From the NCBI RefSeq assembly GCF_002303925.1, contig NZ_MRCS01000017.1, positions 1 to 64,000 of the forward strand: a stretch of 64,000 nt of DNA. Reading direction: 5' to 3'. Shown in pieces: positions 56,217 through 64,000 of the stretch. The translations under genes and the position numbers were made by a program. Below the pieces are notes generated by a model. It did no database searches, was not told the origin of the DNA, and saw nothing but the letters and a program-made list of their open reading frames with translations. Each line of letters begins with the position of its first letter. The stretch's first letter is position 1. The stretch comes from Pseudomonas sp. ACN8. Its GTDB lineage: Bacteria; Pseudomonadota; Gammaproteobacteria; Pseudomonadales; Pseudomonadaceae.

Positions 56217-56969
56217 ATGTGTGAATCATGTGATTCAAGCTCTGCTTCAAACACAACAGGCCGTCGTCGTTTTCTTCAATTTGCCGGATTGAGCGCAGGC
56301 GCCCTGCTGCTGACCGGCACACTGCCCGGCAAGATCATCCAGGCAGCCGAAAAAGCGTCAGCCCCACCCAAACCTCAAAACGTAATCAATCCCGACATGG
56401 CGTTGCAAAGACTGATGGAGGGCAATGCACGATATGTAGGCGGTACTTCCACAACGCACGATTTCAAGGCAGAGCGAGAGGCCCTGGTGTCCGGCCAAAA
56501 TCCGTTCGTGGCCGTGCTGAGTTGCTCTGACTCGAGGATCGCCCCGGAATATGCGTTCGACACCGCGCGCGGCGATCTTTTCTCCATTCGCGTCGCGGGC
56601 AACTTCGTTACCCCGGAAGGCTTGGCCAGTCTTGAATACGGAGTTGCCGTATTGGGCGCCCCGCTGATTCTCGTACTCGGGCATGAGAGCTGCGGCGCCA
56701 TCGAGGCCGGTATCAAGGCCGTCAAGGATCAGACGATTTTCCCCGGGCATATCCCGAAACTGACTGAGGCACTCAAGTCGGCAGTCGAGGCAGTACTCAA
56801 GCAGCCCGGGAACCTGATGGAAAACGCCACCGCGCAAAACGTCAAGAATTCGGTCAACAGCCTGAAGCAGGCCTCACCATTGCTGACCGATGCGCAGAGC
56901 AAAGGCGTGCTGAAGATCGTGGGCGGTATCTATCGCCTGGCGAGCGGCAAGGTAGAGCTGATCGCTTGA
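56217..56969 (+). CDS. Tat-exported beta carbonic anhydrase
   Basis: 250 aa. The leader has a twin-arginine motif (GRRRFLQFAGLSAGALLLTG) and a cysteine-rich front (MCESCDSSS). The mature domain is a beta-class anhydrase: Cys-Asp-Ser-Arg in SCSDSRIAPEYAFD, the second zinc ligands in GHESCGAIEAG, and a conserved AGNFV. Beta anhydrases are usually cytoplasmic, so export by Tat to the periplasm is notable. It converts CO2 to bicarbonate. Divergent from the DUF2214 gene. Confidence 0.9.
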   Translation: MCESCDSSSASNTTGRRRFLQFAGLSAGALLLTGTLPGKIIQAAEKASAPPKPQNVINPDMALQRLMEGNARYVGGTSTTHDFKAEREALVSGQNPFVAVLSCSDSRIAPEYAFDTARGDLFSIRVAGNFVTPEGLASLEYGVAVLGAPLILVLGHESCGAIEAGIKAVKDQTIFPGHIPKLTEALKSAVEAVLKQPGNLMENATAQNVKNSVNSLKQASPLLTDAQSKGVLKIVGGIYRLASGKVELIA

Positions 56970-57046
56970 TCCACGAAGCGCACCTCGCCGGCATCGGTGC
57001 ATGACCCCGCATCGGCAAAGAGCCCAGCGCGACGGCTGGGCTCTGG

Positions 57047-57241
57047 TTATCTTCGGTTTTGCATCATTTTATCCGCGAGGGTTCTGGCCCTCTCGATCAA
57101 CAGGTTCTGCCTGTCCTCGTGGGTAGCCCCACCCACAATCGGAGCAGTCAGATTGCTTTCGGCAATCAATGCAGCGCAGAAATATCGATCCCAGACAGCC
57201 GTGTCCACAGGTGCCTGCTTGCTCATTTGATCGGCGTTCAT
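57047..57241 (-). CDS. Small hypothetical protein
   Basis: 64 aa from ATG 57241 (AAGGAG upstream). NADQMSKQAPVDTAVWDRYFCAALIAESNLTAPIVGGATHEDRQNLLIERARTLADKMMQ is helical and soluble. Longer in-frame starts run past the ribosome site. Similar proteins occur in Pseudomonas without known role. Confidence 0.6.
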   Translation of the reverse strand: MNADQMSKQAPVDTAVWDRYFCAALIAESNLTAPIVGGATHEDRQNLLIERARTLADKMMQNRR

Positions 57242-57492
57242 AGACGGCTCCTTTTGATGAGGTCGCATCGCTAGTTTACGCCTGAATAACAAAAAATCCG
57301 GGCCATCATTCACAGTGGCTCGCCATTCGTCGCCTGCCAGAACACCACGAGGAATTCGCCCCTATCTGTGGCTTGAGGCTTGCTAAGATCGCCCGTAGCA
57401 GCGCCGTAACGACAGGATTCTGACGCCGCAGCCCTTCAATCAATGCTTAAGGACGCCAGCGATACGCTTGGTCAGTCACCGGGAGATGTAAC

Positions 57493-57705
57493 GTGTCAAC
57501 GCTCAACGAAATCGCAATGAACCACGCGAGAATGGCCAGGGAAAAAGCAGAAAAGTCGATCGAACTGAGCGAGCAACACTTCCAGATCGTAGCAAGCTTC
57601 GAAGTACCGTCCATTGAAGTACAGCAGAACATCCCAATGCACCTGATCGCGGGAGTACAGGAAGGCCACCACAACTCCCGCCAGTCAACGCCTTCTGGTC
57701 GGTGA
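57493..57705 (+). CDS. Small hypothetical protein
   Basis: 70 aa from GTG 57493 (GGGAG upstream). STLNEIAMNHARMAREKAEKSIELSEQHFQIVASFEVPSIEVQQNIPMHLIAGV is helical at the front and polar behind. It is convergent with an acidic small gene a few bases downstream. No family is recognised; confidence that it is translated is moderate. Confidence 0.5.
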   Translation: MSTLNEIAMNHARMAREKAEKSIELSEQHFQIVASFEVPSIEVQQNIPMHLIAGVQEGHHNSRQSTPSGR

Positions 57706-57709
57706 CGAT

Positions 57710-57919
57710 TTACGACGGGTCAACGACAGGATCATCGACGCGGCCGCTTTTTCCAGCTTCCGGATACTCACTCGTCACCGAGTTAGCGGCATCTACATCT
57801 ACCATTTCTTCATCGACAGGTGCTTCGTCGTCCGCGGGCAGCGGAACTTCAGATTCTTCACGCCCGGAATCATCGCTCTGCCGGGAAGTGTTTATAGGAG
57901 CGCTCTCATCAATGTGCAT
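57710..57919 (-). CDS. Acidic disordered protein, short member of a pair
   Basis: 69 aa, very rich in Asp and Glu: MHIDESAPINTSRQSDDSGREESE, VDEEMVDVDAANSV. No hydrophobic core or signal is present. The start region repeats that of the next gene (57959-58279): GGAGAG-T-CAGC before the ATG and an N-terminus M-x-I-D-E-x-A-P-x-N. It looks like an intrinsically disordered protein. Function unknown. Confidence 0.6.
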   Translation of the reverse strand: MHIDESAPINTSRQSDDSGREESEVPLPADDEAPVDEEMVDVDAANSVTSEYPEAGKSGRVDDPVVDPS

Positions 57920-57958
57920 GCTGACTCTCCATACTGATTCGCGGATGTTTAGCCCGAA

Positions 57959-58279
57959 CTAACCGCCCTGGGTATCTATATCAGCATCTTGAACCGGTTT
58001 ATGTTCAGGCTCGGATTTGAAATCGGGGCTGTAAGAGTTTCCTTTAGCTACGGGATCGTGCTTTGGATTATTAGGCGCAGTGGCTGAACCAAACGGATCA
58101 GACACGTATGTCGAATCCTGATCATTCCCCAGCTCATTTTTCCCACTGCCGGGGTTGATCCGGGATTTCTTCAGCGGCACATCAGGCCGCCTTGGATCAT
58201 GGCCTGTTTCGTTATCCGCACTGCTGCCCGCGCCACCCTGTTGCGATATGTTTCCTGGAGCATTCTCATCAATATCCAT
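57959..58279 (-). CDS. Acidic disordered protein, long member of a pair
   Basis: 106 aa: MDIDENAPGNISQQGGAGSSADN, a basic patch KKSRINPGSGKNELG, and a polar tail ending in DADIDTQGG. No fold is visible. It shares the N-terminal pattern and the sequence around the ribosome site (GGAGAGCCAGC) with the gene 40 bp downstream, so the two arose by duplication. They run in the same direction and may be cotranscribed. Confidence 0.6.
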   Translation of the reverse strand: MDIDENAPGNISQQGGAGSSADNETGHDPRRPDVPLKKSRINPGSGKNELGNDQDSTYVSDPFGSATAPNNPKHDPVAKGNSYSPDFKSEPEHKPVQDADIDTQGG

Positions 58280-58420
58280 GCTGGCTCTCCGTATGGTTAC
58301 GTGAAATGTCCGTGCTTGAACATGAGAGACGCTGAAGCGCTGGTAAGTGCAAAGCAGTGGACGAATGGCGAGAACGAAAAACCCGGCTCACTGGCCATAT
58401 TGCTGTTCAGTTGAGGAAAT

Positions 58421-58520
58421 TGTAGGAGCGAGCTTGCTCGCGATGGACCTGAGAACACCGCGGGGTATCAGGTTTGCAGCGTCATCGTTAACGACCATCG
58501 CGAGCAGGCTCGCGCCTACA
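58421..58520. repeat. REP pair (BIME)
   Basis: TGTAGGAGCGAGCTTGCTCG (58421-58440) and its inverted partner 58497-58520 (CATCGCGAGCAGGCTCGCGC...). The spacer holds CCTGA and TCAGG, so the pair folds as one structure. It lies in the 425-bp gap between the acidic-protein gene and tRNA-Val. Confidence 0.85.
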
Positions 58521-58644
58521 GGGGACCACATTCGCTTAAGTGAACAGCAGAAATTCCCGCAGGAGTACATTCAGGCGCTGATGAGGCATGCAGACGAGAG
58601 GCCAGGTTGGCGTTTTGAGTGAGGACTTTGAAAATCTCAGCCAA

Positions 58645-58675
58645 CAAAAAAGGGCCCACCTTTCGGTGAGCCCTT
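58645..58675 (-). terminator. Terminator behind tRNA-Val
   Basis: AAGGGCCCACC (58650-58660) pairs imperfectly with GGTGAGCCCTT (58665-58675). On the minus strand the stem is followed by six T, ending the tRNA transcript. Confidence 0.8.
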
Positions 58676-58704
58676 CCAGACCGCCCAGCAGAGCGGATTT
58701 TGTT

Positions 58705-58781
58705 TGGTAGGCGCGATTGGACTCGAACCAACGACCCCCACCATGTCAAGGTGGTGCTCTAACCAACTGAGCTACGTGCCT
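58705..58781 (-). tRNA. tRNA-Val(GAC)
   Basis: 77 nt with an encoded CCA. The anticodon stem CCACC/GGTGG encloses TTGACAT, anticodon GAC. The D arm (GTAGCTCAGTTGGTTAGAGC) and T arm (TCGTTGGTTCGAGTCCAATCG) are standard. The acceptor reads AGGCACG against CGCGCCT, leaving an A-C mismatch at the fifth pair. Confidence 0.93.
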
Positions 58782-58965
58782 GCTGTGAGGCGGCATTCTA
58801 CGGAATTCCCGAGGGGTGTCAACACCTTTTTTCGAGCTAACCCTATGAATATGCAAAATATTTAATTTTGCCGGTTCAAAGAAGATTTTCCGGGTGGCTG
58901 GCGGGCGATTTTCAACTCGGGTAGGATCAATGCACTCGTAAAATATATTAAACAGAGGCTGCCGG

Positions 58966-60249
58966 ATGGCTAACACTCCCTACCCCGAGTCCTATTACGC
59001 CGCATCGGCCAATGCGGTTCCGCCGCGACCGGCGTTGCAGGATGACGTCGAGACCGATGTCTGTGTGATTGGCGCCGGTTATACGGGGCTGTCCTCTGCC
59101 CTGTTTCTGCTGGAGAACGGCTTCAAGGTCACGGTGCTCGAAGCCGCCAGGGTGGGTTTCGGGGCGTCCGGGCGTAATGGCGGCCAGATCGTTAACAGCT
59201 ATAGCCGCGATATCGATGTCATCGAGCGCACGGTCGGTCCCAAGCAGGCTCAATTGCTGGGGCAGATGGCGTTCGAGGGTGGGCGAATCATTCGTGAGCG
59301 GGTCGCCAGGTACAACATTCAGTGCGACTTGAAGGACGGCGGTGTGTTCGCCGCGATGACCGCCAAGCAGATGGGTCATCTCGAATCCCAGAAGCGCCTG
59401 TGGGAGCGTTTCGGCCATACCCAACTTGAGTTGATGGATCAACGTCGCATCCGCGAAGTAGTGGCCTGCGATCAGTACGTCGGCGGGATGCTCGACATGA
59501 GTGGCGGCCACATCCATCCGCTTAACCTGGCGCTGGGTGAAGCGGCGGCGGTCGAGTCCCTGGGGGGGACGATTTATGAGCAGTCGCCGGCGATGCGCAT
59601 TGTGCGTGGCGCGAATCCGGTGGTGCACACGCCGCAGGGTAAGGTCCGGGCCAAATTCATCATCGTCGCCGGCAACGCTTATCTGGGCAACCTGGTGCCG
59701 GAACTGGCCGCCAAGTCGATGCCTTGCGGCACACAGGTAATTACCACCGAGCCATTGGGCGAAGAACTGGCCAAGACCCTGTTGCCTCAGGATTACTGTG
59801 TCGAAGACTGCAATTACTTGCTCGACTACTACCGCCTCAGCGGCGACAAGCGTCTGATTTTCGGCGGTGGCGTGGTGTATGGCGCGCGGGATCCGGCGAA
59901 CATCGAAGCGATCATCCGGCCGAAGATGCTCAAGGCATTCCCGCAGCTCAAGGACGTGAAGATCGACTACGCGTGGACAGGCAATTTCCTGCTGACCCTG
60001 TCGCGCCTGCCCCAGGTCGGACGGCTGGGCGACAACATCTACTATTCCCAGGGCTGCAGCGGCCATGGCGTGACTTACACACATCTGGCGGGCAAGGTGC
60101 TGGCCGAGGCATTACGCGGTCAGGCAGAGCGTTTTGATGCGTTTGCCGACCTGCCCCACTACCCGTTCCCCGGCGGGCAAATGCTGCGCACACCGTTTGC
60201 GGCATTGGGTGCGTGGTATTACGGATTGCGGGATAAGTTCGGGTACTAA
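58966..60249 (+). CDS. puuB: FAD-dependent gamma-glutamylputrescine oxidase (PuuB-like)
   Basis: 427 aa. The N-terminal dinucleotide fold VCVIGAGYTGLSSALFLLENGFKVTVLEA is followed by the family segment GFGASGRNGGQIVNSYSRD, a substrate domain, and the C-terminal FAD contact YYSQGCSGHGVTYTHLAGKVLAEAL. It resembles PuuB/PauB enzymes, which oxidise gamma-glutamyl polyamines, and related DAO-family amine oxidases. It stands alone here; the usual glutamylpolyamine synthetase partner is not in the window, so the substrate is uncertain. Confidence 0.85.
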   Translation: MANTPYPESYYAASANAVPPRPALQDDVETDVCVIGAGYTGLSSALFLLENGFKVTVLEAARVGFGASGRNGGQIVNSYSRDIDVIERTVGPKQAQLLGQMAFEGGRIIRERVARYNIQCDLKDGGVFAAMTAKQMGHLESQKRLWERFGHTQLELMDQRRIREVVACDQYVGGMLDMSGGHIHPLNLALGEAAAVESLGGTIYEQSPAMRIVRGANPVVHTPQGKVRAKFIIVAGNAYLGNLVPELAAKSMPCGTQVITTEPLGEELAKTLLPQDYCVEDCNYLLDYYRLSGDKRLIFGGGVVYGARDPANIEAIIRPKMLKAFPQLKDVKIDYAWTGNFLLTLSRLPQVGRLGDNIYYSQGCSGHGVTYTHLAGKVLAEALRGQAERFDAFADLPHYPFPGGQMLRTPFAALGAWYYGLRDKFGY

Positions 60250-60265
60250 GCGGCACGCAATACAT

Positions 60266-60355
60266 TGTAGGAGCGAGCCTGCTCGCGATATCGGTCTAGC
60301 AGCCAACGAATATGTTGGATGCTACGACCTCATCGCGAGCAGGCTCGCTCCCACA
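60266..60355. repeat. REP pair (BIME)
   Basis: TGTAGGAGCGAGCCTGCTCG begins at 60266 and the inverted partner spans 60332-60355 (ATCGCGAGCAGGCTCGCTCC...). It lies between convergent genes puuB and xdhC and may help end both transcripts. Confidence 0.88.
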
Positions 60356-60366
60356 GGGGTTTTGGG

Positions 60367-61338
60367 TTAGAGACGTTCCCGTGGGATACCGCTGCGAATC
60401 CGCAGGATGTCCGCCAACACCGCCAAGGCAATCTCTGCAGGCGTCTTGCTGCCCAGGTTCAAACCGATCGGCGCATGAATCCGCCCCAACTCGACATCTC
60501 CCAGGCCACCAATGCGTCGCAAGCGCTCGAAGCGCTTTTGCGAAGTTTGCATGGAGCCCATCACACCGATGTAGAACGCCTCGGTGCGAACAGCCTCCAT
60601 CATCGCCAGGTCATCGATACGTGGATCGTGGGTCAACGCCACCACCGCCGTGTCGCTGTGGCAACCGCCGTCGGCGATGAACACCGACGGCAGTTGGCGA
60701 CGAATCTCCACATTTTCCAGCACGACGCCTTCCAGCACTTCGTCCCGCGGGTCACACAGAATCACCTCGAACCCCAGGCCCACGGCAAACTCCGCACAGG
60801 CCTGGGCGACACTGGAATACCCCGCCAGCAGCAAGCGCTGGGCCGCGCCGACGCGCACGCGCACCCGGTCGATTTCACGCTCGATACGCACACCCCGCTC
60901 ACGATCATCGAACAGACTGCGCGCACCGCTGAGCAAATCAACCTCGCGGATCAACCGACGTCGGCCCAACAGCGCCGCCTCCAGTTCCCGCAGATGCGCC
61001 TGCACCTCGCAATCGGCCTCAAGCTTCTCGACCAGCACATCCAGCACCCCGCCACAGGGCAGGCTGACGCGTGAGCGGGGGTCGTCGCCTTCGCCGTAAC
61101 GAACAACGCTGACCGGCTCCAGAAACGCGCCCTCGGCGACTCGCTCGAGAAAGTCTTCCTCGACACAGCCACCGGACAGCGAGCCAATCCAGTGCCCCTG
61201 CGTGTTCACCGCCAACAGCGAACCCGGTGCCCGCGGTGCCGAGCCGTAAGTGGCCAGCACCGTACACAGCCAGATGCGCTGTCCGGCCGCCGACCACTCC
61301 AGCGCCCGGCGTATCACTTGCAGATCCAGATGCTGCAT
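60367..61338 (-). CDS. XdhC-family molybdenum-cofactor chaperone
   Basis: 323 aa from ATG 61338. The N-terminal XdhC_CoxI domain (WLCTVLATYGSAPRAPGSLLAVNTQGHWIGSLSGGCVEEDFL) is followed by the Rossmann XdhC_C domain (LLLAGYSSVAQACAEFAVGLGFEVILCDPR... ALTHDPRIDDLAMMEAVRTEAFYIGVMGS). The family stores and sulphurates Moco before insertion. It lies 1 bp behind the cytochrome gene in the operon of a molybdenum hydroxylase. Confidence 0.9.
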   Translation of the reverse strand: MQHLDLQVIRRALEWSAAGQRIWLCTVLATYGSAPRAPGSLLAVNTQGHWIGSLSGGCVEEDFLERVAEGAFLEPVSVVRYGEGDDPRSRVSLPCGGVLDVLVEKLEADCEVQAHLRELEAALLGRRRLIREVDLLSGARSLFDDRERGVRIEREIDRVRVRVGAAQRLLLAGYSSVAQACAEFAVGLGFEVILCDPRDEVLEGVVLENVEIRRQLPSVFIADGGCHSDTAVVALTHDPRIDDLAMMEAVRTEAFYIGVMGSMQTSQKRFERLRRIGGLGDVELGRIHAPIGLNLGSKTPAEIALAVLADILRIRSGIPRERL

Positions 61339-61339
61339 G

Positions 61340-62578
61340 TCAGTGGGCCTTGTGCTCGAGCGGCGGCGCATCGGCACGCAACTTCTGCACGTCATTCACA
61401 GCCAGATCATTCGGCTGACCGCCCCAACCCTGACGCAGGTAGTTCAGTAGATCCGTGAGTTGCGCGTCGCTCAACTTGTCGACAAATCCCGGCATCGGTT
61501 GCATGTGTTCGAACCCGGAGAACTTCTGCTCACCGATACCGTCGTCGATCACCCGTACCAGGTTGCGCGGATCTTCCAGGCGCAGCGTGGTGTTGCCGCG
61601 CATGGCCACCGCGATGTGCGGCTTGCCCTCGCCGCCAGGTGCATGGCAACCGGCGCAGACATTCAAATATTCCTGACGGCCGCGCTGGGCACTTGGGCTC
61701 AGCTTGTCCAACGGCACTTCGGTGAGCACTTTCGCCGCAGGTGGCTGATCGCCGAGCAGGAAAGTCGCCATCGCCGCCAGGTCCGGATCACTCAGGCCCT
61801 GGGTGCTGTTGTGGAACACCGGGAACATCTCGTTGAACATCGTGCCCTGGGCGCTCATGCCGTGCTTGAGGAACGAGCTCAGGTCCTGATGATTCCAGCC
61901 ACGGGCCGCCAGGTCAGTGGCCAGCAGGCTTGGCGCCAGATAACCATTGAGAATGCCGCCGGTCATGCGTTTGTCCTGCTGCATCGCGCCAGGCAAGCCG
62001 CGTGGGGTGTGGCACTCGCCACAGTGACCCAACACGTCGACCATGTACTGGCCGCGCTTCCAGGCTTCGCTTTTGCCTTCGGCAGGCTCCAGCTTCACAT
62101 CCTTGCCGTACACCATGTTCCAGCCCATCAGGCCCAGGCGCACGTTGAACGGGAAGCTCAGGCTGGTAACCGGTGCTGCACGCTCGATCGGCTCGACGGT
62201 TTTCAGGTAGGCATGAATCGCGTCGGAATCTACACGCGGGATCAAGTGATACGAGGTGTAGGGCATTGCCGGATACAGGTTCGCGCCGTCGCGGCGCTTG
62301 CCTTCGGTCAGCGCGGCGAAGAACTCGTCATCGTTGTACTGGCCGATGCCGTGCTCTTTACTCGGGGTGATGTTGGTGCCGTAGATCGTGCCGAACGGCG
62401 ACACGATCGGCAGGCCGCCCGCGTATGGGGCGCCACCCGGTGCGGTGTGGCACGCCATGCAGTCGGCGGCGCGGGCGAGGTACTCGCCTTGCTTGACCTG
62501 CGCATCATCCGCGTGAGCCGCCACCACAGGCGCAGCCAGACCAACCGCCAACGCCAGGCGGCTAAGTAGAAGTTTCAT
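61340..62578 (-). CDS. Triheme c-type cytochrome subunit of a molybdenum dehydrogenase
   Basis: 412 aa from ATG 62578, chosen because a signal peptide follows (MKLLLSRLALAVGLAAP, cleavage near AHA). Three haem-binding motifs: CMACH (about 38), CGECH (about 187) and CAGCH (about 326), each with a distal Met region. The layout is that of the cytochrome subunit of gluconate, alcohol and aldehyde dehydrogenases. It should carry electrons from the periplasmic enzyme to the quinone or oxidase chain. Confidence 0.9.
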   Translation of the reverse strand: MKLLLSRLALAVGLAAPVVAAHADDAQVKQGEYLARAADCMACHTAPGGAPYAGGLPIVSPFGTIYGTNITPSKEHGIGQYNDDEFFAALTEGKRRDGANLYPAMPYTSYHLIPRVDSDAIHAYLKTVEPIERAAPVTSLSFPFNVRLGLMGWNMVYGKDVKLEPAEGKSEAWKRGQYMVDVLGHCGECHTPRGLPGAMQQDKRMTGGILNGYLAPSLLATDLAARGWNHQDLSSFLKHGMSAQGTMFNEMFPVFHNSTQGLSDPDLAAMATFLLGDQPPAAKVLTEVPLDKLSPSAQRGRQEYLNVCAGCHAPGGEGKPHIAVAMRGNTTLRLEDPRNLVRVIDDGIGEQKFSGFEHMQPMPGFVDKLSDAQLTDLLNYLRQGWGGQPNDLAVNDVQKLRADAPPLEHKAH

Positions 62579-62580
62579 GC

Positions 62581-63120
62581 TTAACCCTCCTTGACCAGGC
62601 CGAGATCGGTCAGCACGTTGCGGGTGGCGCTGTAGTAGCGCACGTACCCGGTGCAACGGCAGATGTGATGACCGAGGCTGTCCTCGATGACTTTTTCCAG
62701 CTGGCTTTTGACGATCGGCTGACGCTGCAGCTTTTCCACCAGCACGGTCGCGGCATTGACGAAGCCTGGCGCGCAATAGCTGCACTGGAAGGCGAACTCG
62801 TCGACGAAGCGCTGCTGGATCGGGTTCAGTTCGGTGACCTTGCCCTGCTCGTCGCGGGTCGCATGGCCTTCGATGGTCCGAACCTTCTTGCCTTCGAAAT
62901 AGTGTGCGCCGGTGATGCAGGTGCGCACTTCTTCGCTGGTGCCGTCCGGGTTGTCGACGATCACCACGCAAGCGTGGCAGATACCCTGGCCGCAACCCAG
63001 GCGCGAACCGGTGAGGTTCTTGTACTCGTGCAGGTAGTCGATCATCGGCAGGTCATCAGGGATGTCCACCGGGCCGACGGATTGACCGTTGAGGGTCAGT
63101 TGAAGCGGACGGTTAGCCAT
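62581..63120 (-). CDS. [2Fe-2S] subunit of molybdenum hydroxylase
   Basis: 179 aa from ATG 63120. The plant-type ferredoxin domain has SRLGCGQGICHACVVIVDN (CGxGxCxxC) and a fourth Cys in RTCITGAHYFEGKKV. The all-helical second domain reads QCSYCAPGFVNAATVLVEKL and HHICRCTGYVRYYSATRNVL, giving the second cluster. It transfers electrons from the Moco subunit to the cytochrome. It overlaps the upstream Mo-subunit gene by 8 bp. Confidence 0.93.
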   Translation of the reverse strand: MANRPLQLTLNGQSVGPVDIPDDLPMIDYLHEYKNLTGSRLGCGQGICHACVVIVDNPDGTSEEVRTCITGAHYFEGKKVRTIEGHATRDEQGKVTELNPIQQRFVDEFAFQCSYCAPGFVNAATVLVEKLQRQPIVKSQLEKVIEDSLGHHICRCTGYVRYYSATRNVLTDLGLVKEG

Positions 63121-64000
63121 TGAGGGCCTCCTTGATGCGTGCAGAAGTGATAGGCAGGTCGCGGACACGTTTACCGATGGCATGAGCCACGGCGTTGCCG
63201 ATGGCACCGACGACCGGGATCATCACCACCTCGGCGATGCCCTTGGACGGGTCGCTCGGCGACAATGGCGGCAGGATGTCCGCCGTCTGTTTCCACACCG
63301 CGACGTGACGCGCCATCGGCAAACGGTAACGGTTGAAGTTCCAGTCACCCTCCCCCGGCCCGCCTTCGTACAGCGGCATCTCTTCCATCAGCGCGTGGCC
63401 GATGCCCATGGCGATACCGCCTTCGAGCTGGCCCCTGACCAGTTCTTCCACCAGCACCCGACCGCACTCGACCCACGAGTGATGGTTGAGTACCGACACT
63501 TCGTTCGAACCCTTGTTGACCTTCACTTCCACCAGCGTCGCAACCGGGCTGTAATAAGTCACCGCCGCGTTGTTCAACTGGGTCGCCGGGTAGGCGATGC
63601 CCTGCCGATCCAGCAGATGGAAACCGGCGCTGTTCATCTGCGCCTTCTTCGCCTTCGGTGCGCCGTCGCCGTACTTCACGGCCAGGCCGTCGAGCGGCAA
63701 GCGCTCACGCACGCCGTCGATGCTGAACTCGGCCTCGGCCCAGCTCCAGCGGTTGAAACCGTGCACGGTGGCACCGCTCACCAGGCCGCGCTCGTGAACG
63801 CGCTTGGCCAGCATGGCGAATGGCAGTGGCTCCATGCCGTTGGCCGTGAGTTTGCCGTCGACCCAGTGGGCGTCTTCGCGGCGCACCACGTAAGGGTTGG
63901 CCTGGCCGCCGTAAGGGCCCTGGCGCCAGATCTCCAGCGCCGCCGGCCACAGGCCGTGGTTGAACAACACGCGCGCCGCTTCACGGGTGGCGTGGCTGAA
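63113..64000 (-). CDS. Molybdopterin-binding subunit of aldehyde/isoquinoline-type dehydrogenase (partial)
   Basis: The C-terminal 295 residues of a xanthine-oxidase-family large subunit; the frame stays open at the right edge. GGIAMGIGHALMEEMPLYEGGPGEGDWNFNRYRLPMARHV and the closing GIAEVVMIPVVGAIGNAVAHAIGKRVRDLP contain the late family motif with the catalytic Glu position (GIAEV) and Moco contacts. Family members with a separate cytochrome oxidise aldehydes or heterocycles in the periplasm. Substrate unknown. Confidence 0.9.
   Translation of the reverse strand, partial: FSHATREAARVLFNHGLWPAALEIWRQGPYGGQANPYVVRREDAHWVDGKLTANGMEPLPFAMLAKRVHERGLVSGATVHGFNRWSWAEAEFSIDGVRERLPLDGLAVKYGDGAPKAKKAQMNSAGFHLLDRQGIAYPATQLNNAAVTYYSPVATLVEVKVNKGSNEVSVLNHHSWVECGRVLVEELVRGQLEGGIAMGIGHALMEEMPLYEGGPGEGDWNFNRYRLPMARHVAVWKQTADILPPLSPSDPSKGIAEVVMIPVVGAIGNAVAHAIGKRVRDLPITSARIKEALNG

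Overview
The window looks like chromosome from the Pseudomonas fluorescens group. It has the pseudomonad order thrS-infC(AUU start)-rpmI-rplT-pheS-pheT-ihfA-merR-tRNA-Pro, an RsmE-type CsrA protein, fluorescens-type REP palindromes (GTAGGAGCGAGC...GCTCGCGA) and many Pseudomonas-specific small proteins. No statistics were computed; everything was read by eye.

Layout. (1) 1-3569: envelope proteins on the minus strand (DUF1254 lipoprotein cut by the window edge, glycine-zipper lipoprotein, DUF3313 lipoprotein, FadL-type porin). (2) 4492-7546: a basic amino-acid ABC importer (binding protein, two permeases, ATPase), then kup, a LysE-family exporter and a broken AraC-family gene. (3) 11563-15556: a PotDBCA-type ABC importer, divergent from (4) 15989-25140: a creatinine/creatine utilisation region with creatininase, an APC permease, two GlxA-type AraC regulators, an MFS carrier, creatinase (403 aa, with catalytic His232, Glu262 and Glu358 at the positions I recall for the P. 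putida enzyme) and L-serine dehydratase. Creatinine would be opened to creatine, cleaved to sarcosine and urea, and the sarcosine carbon could pass through glycine and serine to pyruvate. Sarcosine oxidase is not in the window.

(5) about 25280-34260: a decayed prophage between sdaB and tRNA-Pro(GGG). It keeps excisionase and integrase with arm-type repeats, a recT/exonuclease pair fused by deletion, a C5 methyltransferase that has lost motif VIII, and several reverse-strand cargo genes, some coding for small membrane proteins. No capsid, tail, lysis or repressor gene is seen. (6) 34342-41795: the translation and ihfA block. (7) 42170-44176: small proteins and a cold-shock protein. (8) 44210-51239: a ribose operon rbsBACRKD ending in a periplasmic nucleoside hydrolase, with a perfect 14-bp LacI-type palindrome upstream of rbsB.

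(9) 51433-58279: periplasmic asparaginase, an SOS-boxed DUF1654-endonuclease I pair, a SPOR lipoprotein, rsmE, a Tat-exported beta carbonic anhydrase and a pair of related acidic disordered proteins. (10) 58705-64000: tRNA-Val(GAC), a PuuB-like oxidase, XdhC, and a periplasmic molybdenum hydroxylase (cytochrome c, [2Fe-2S] subunit and the C-terminal part of the Mo subunit) that runs off the right edge.

The observations I think most worth checking are the SOS-controlled DUF1654-endA pair, the prophage cargo genes (one flanked by a 21-bp direct repeat), the methyltransferase lacking QxRxR, the 13-bp operator-like palindrome between the pot and creatininase operons, and the regulator whose reading frame runs into a REP element.
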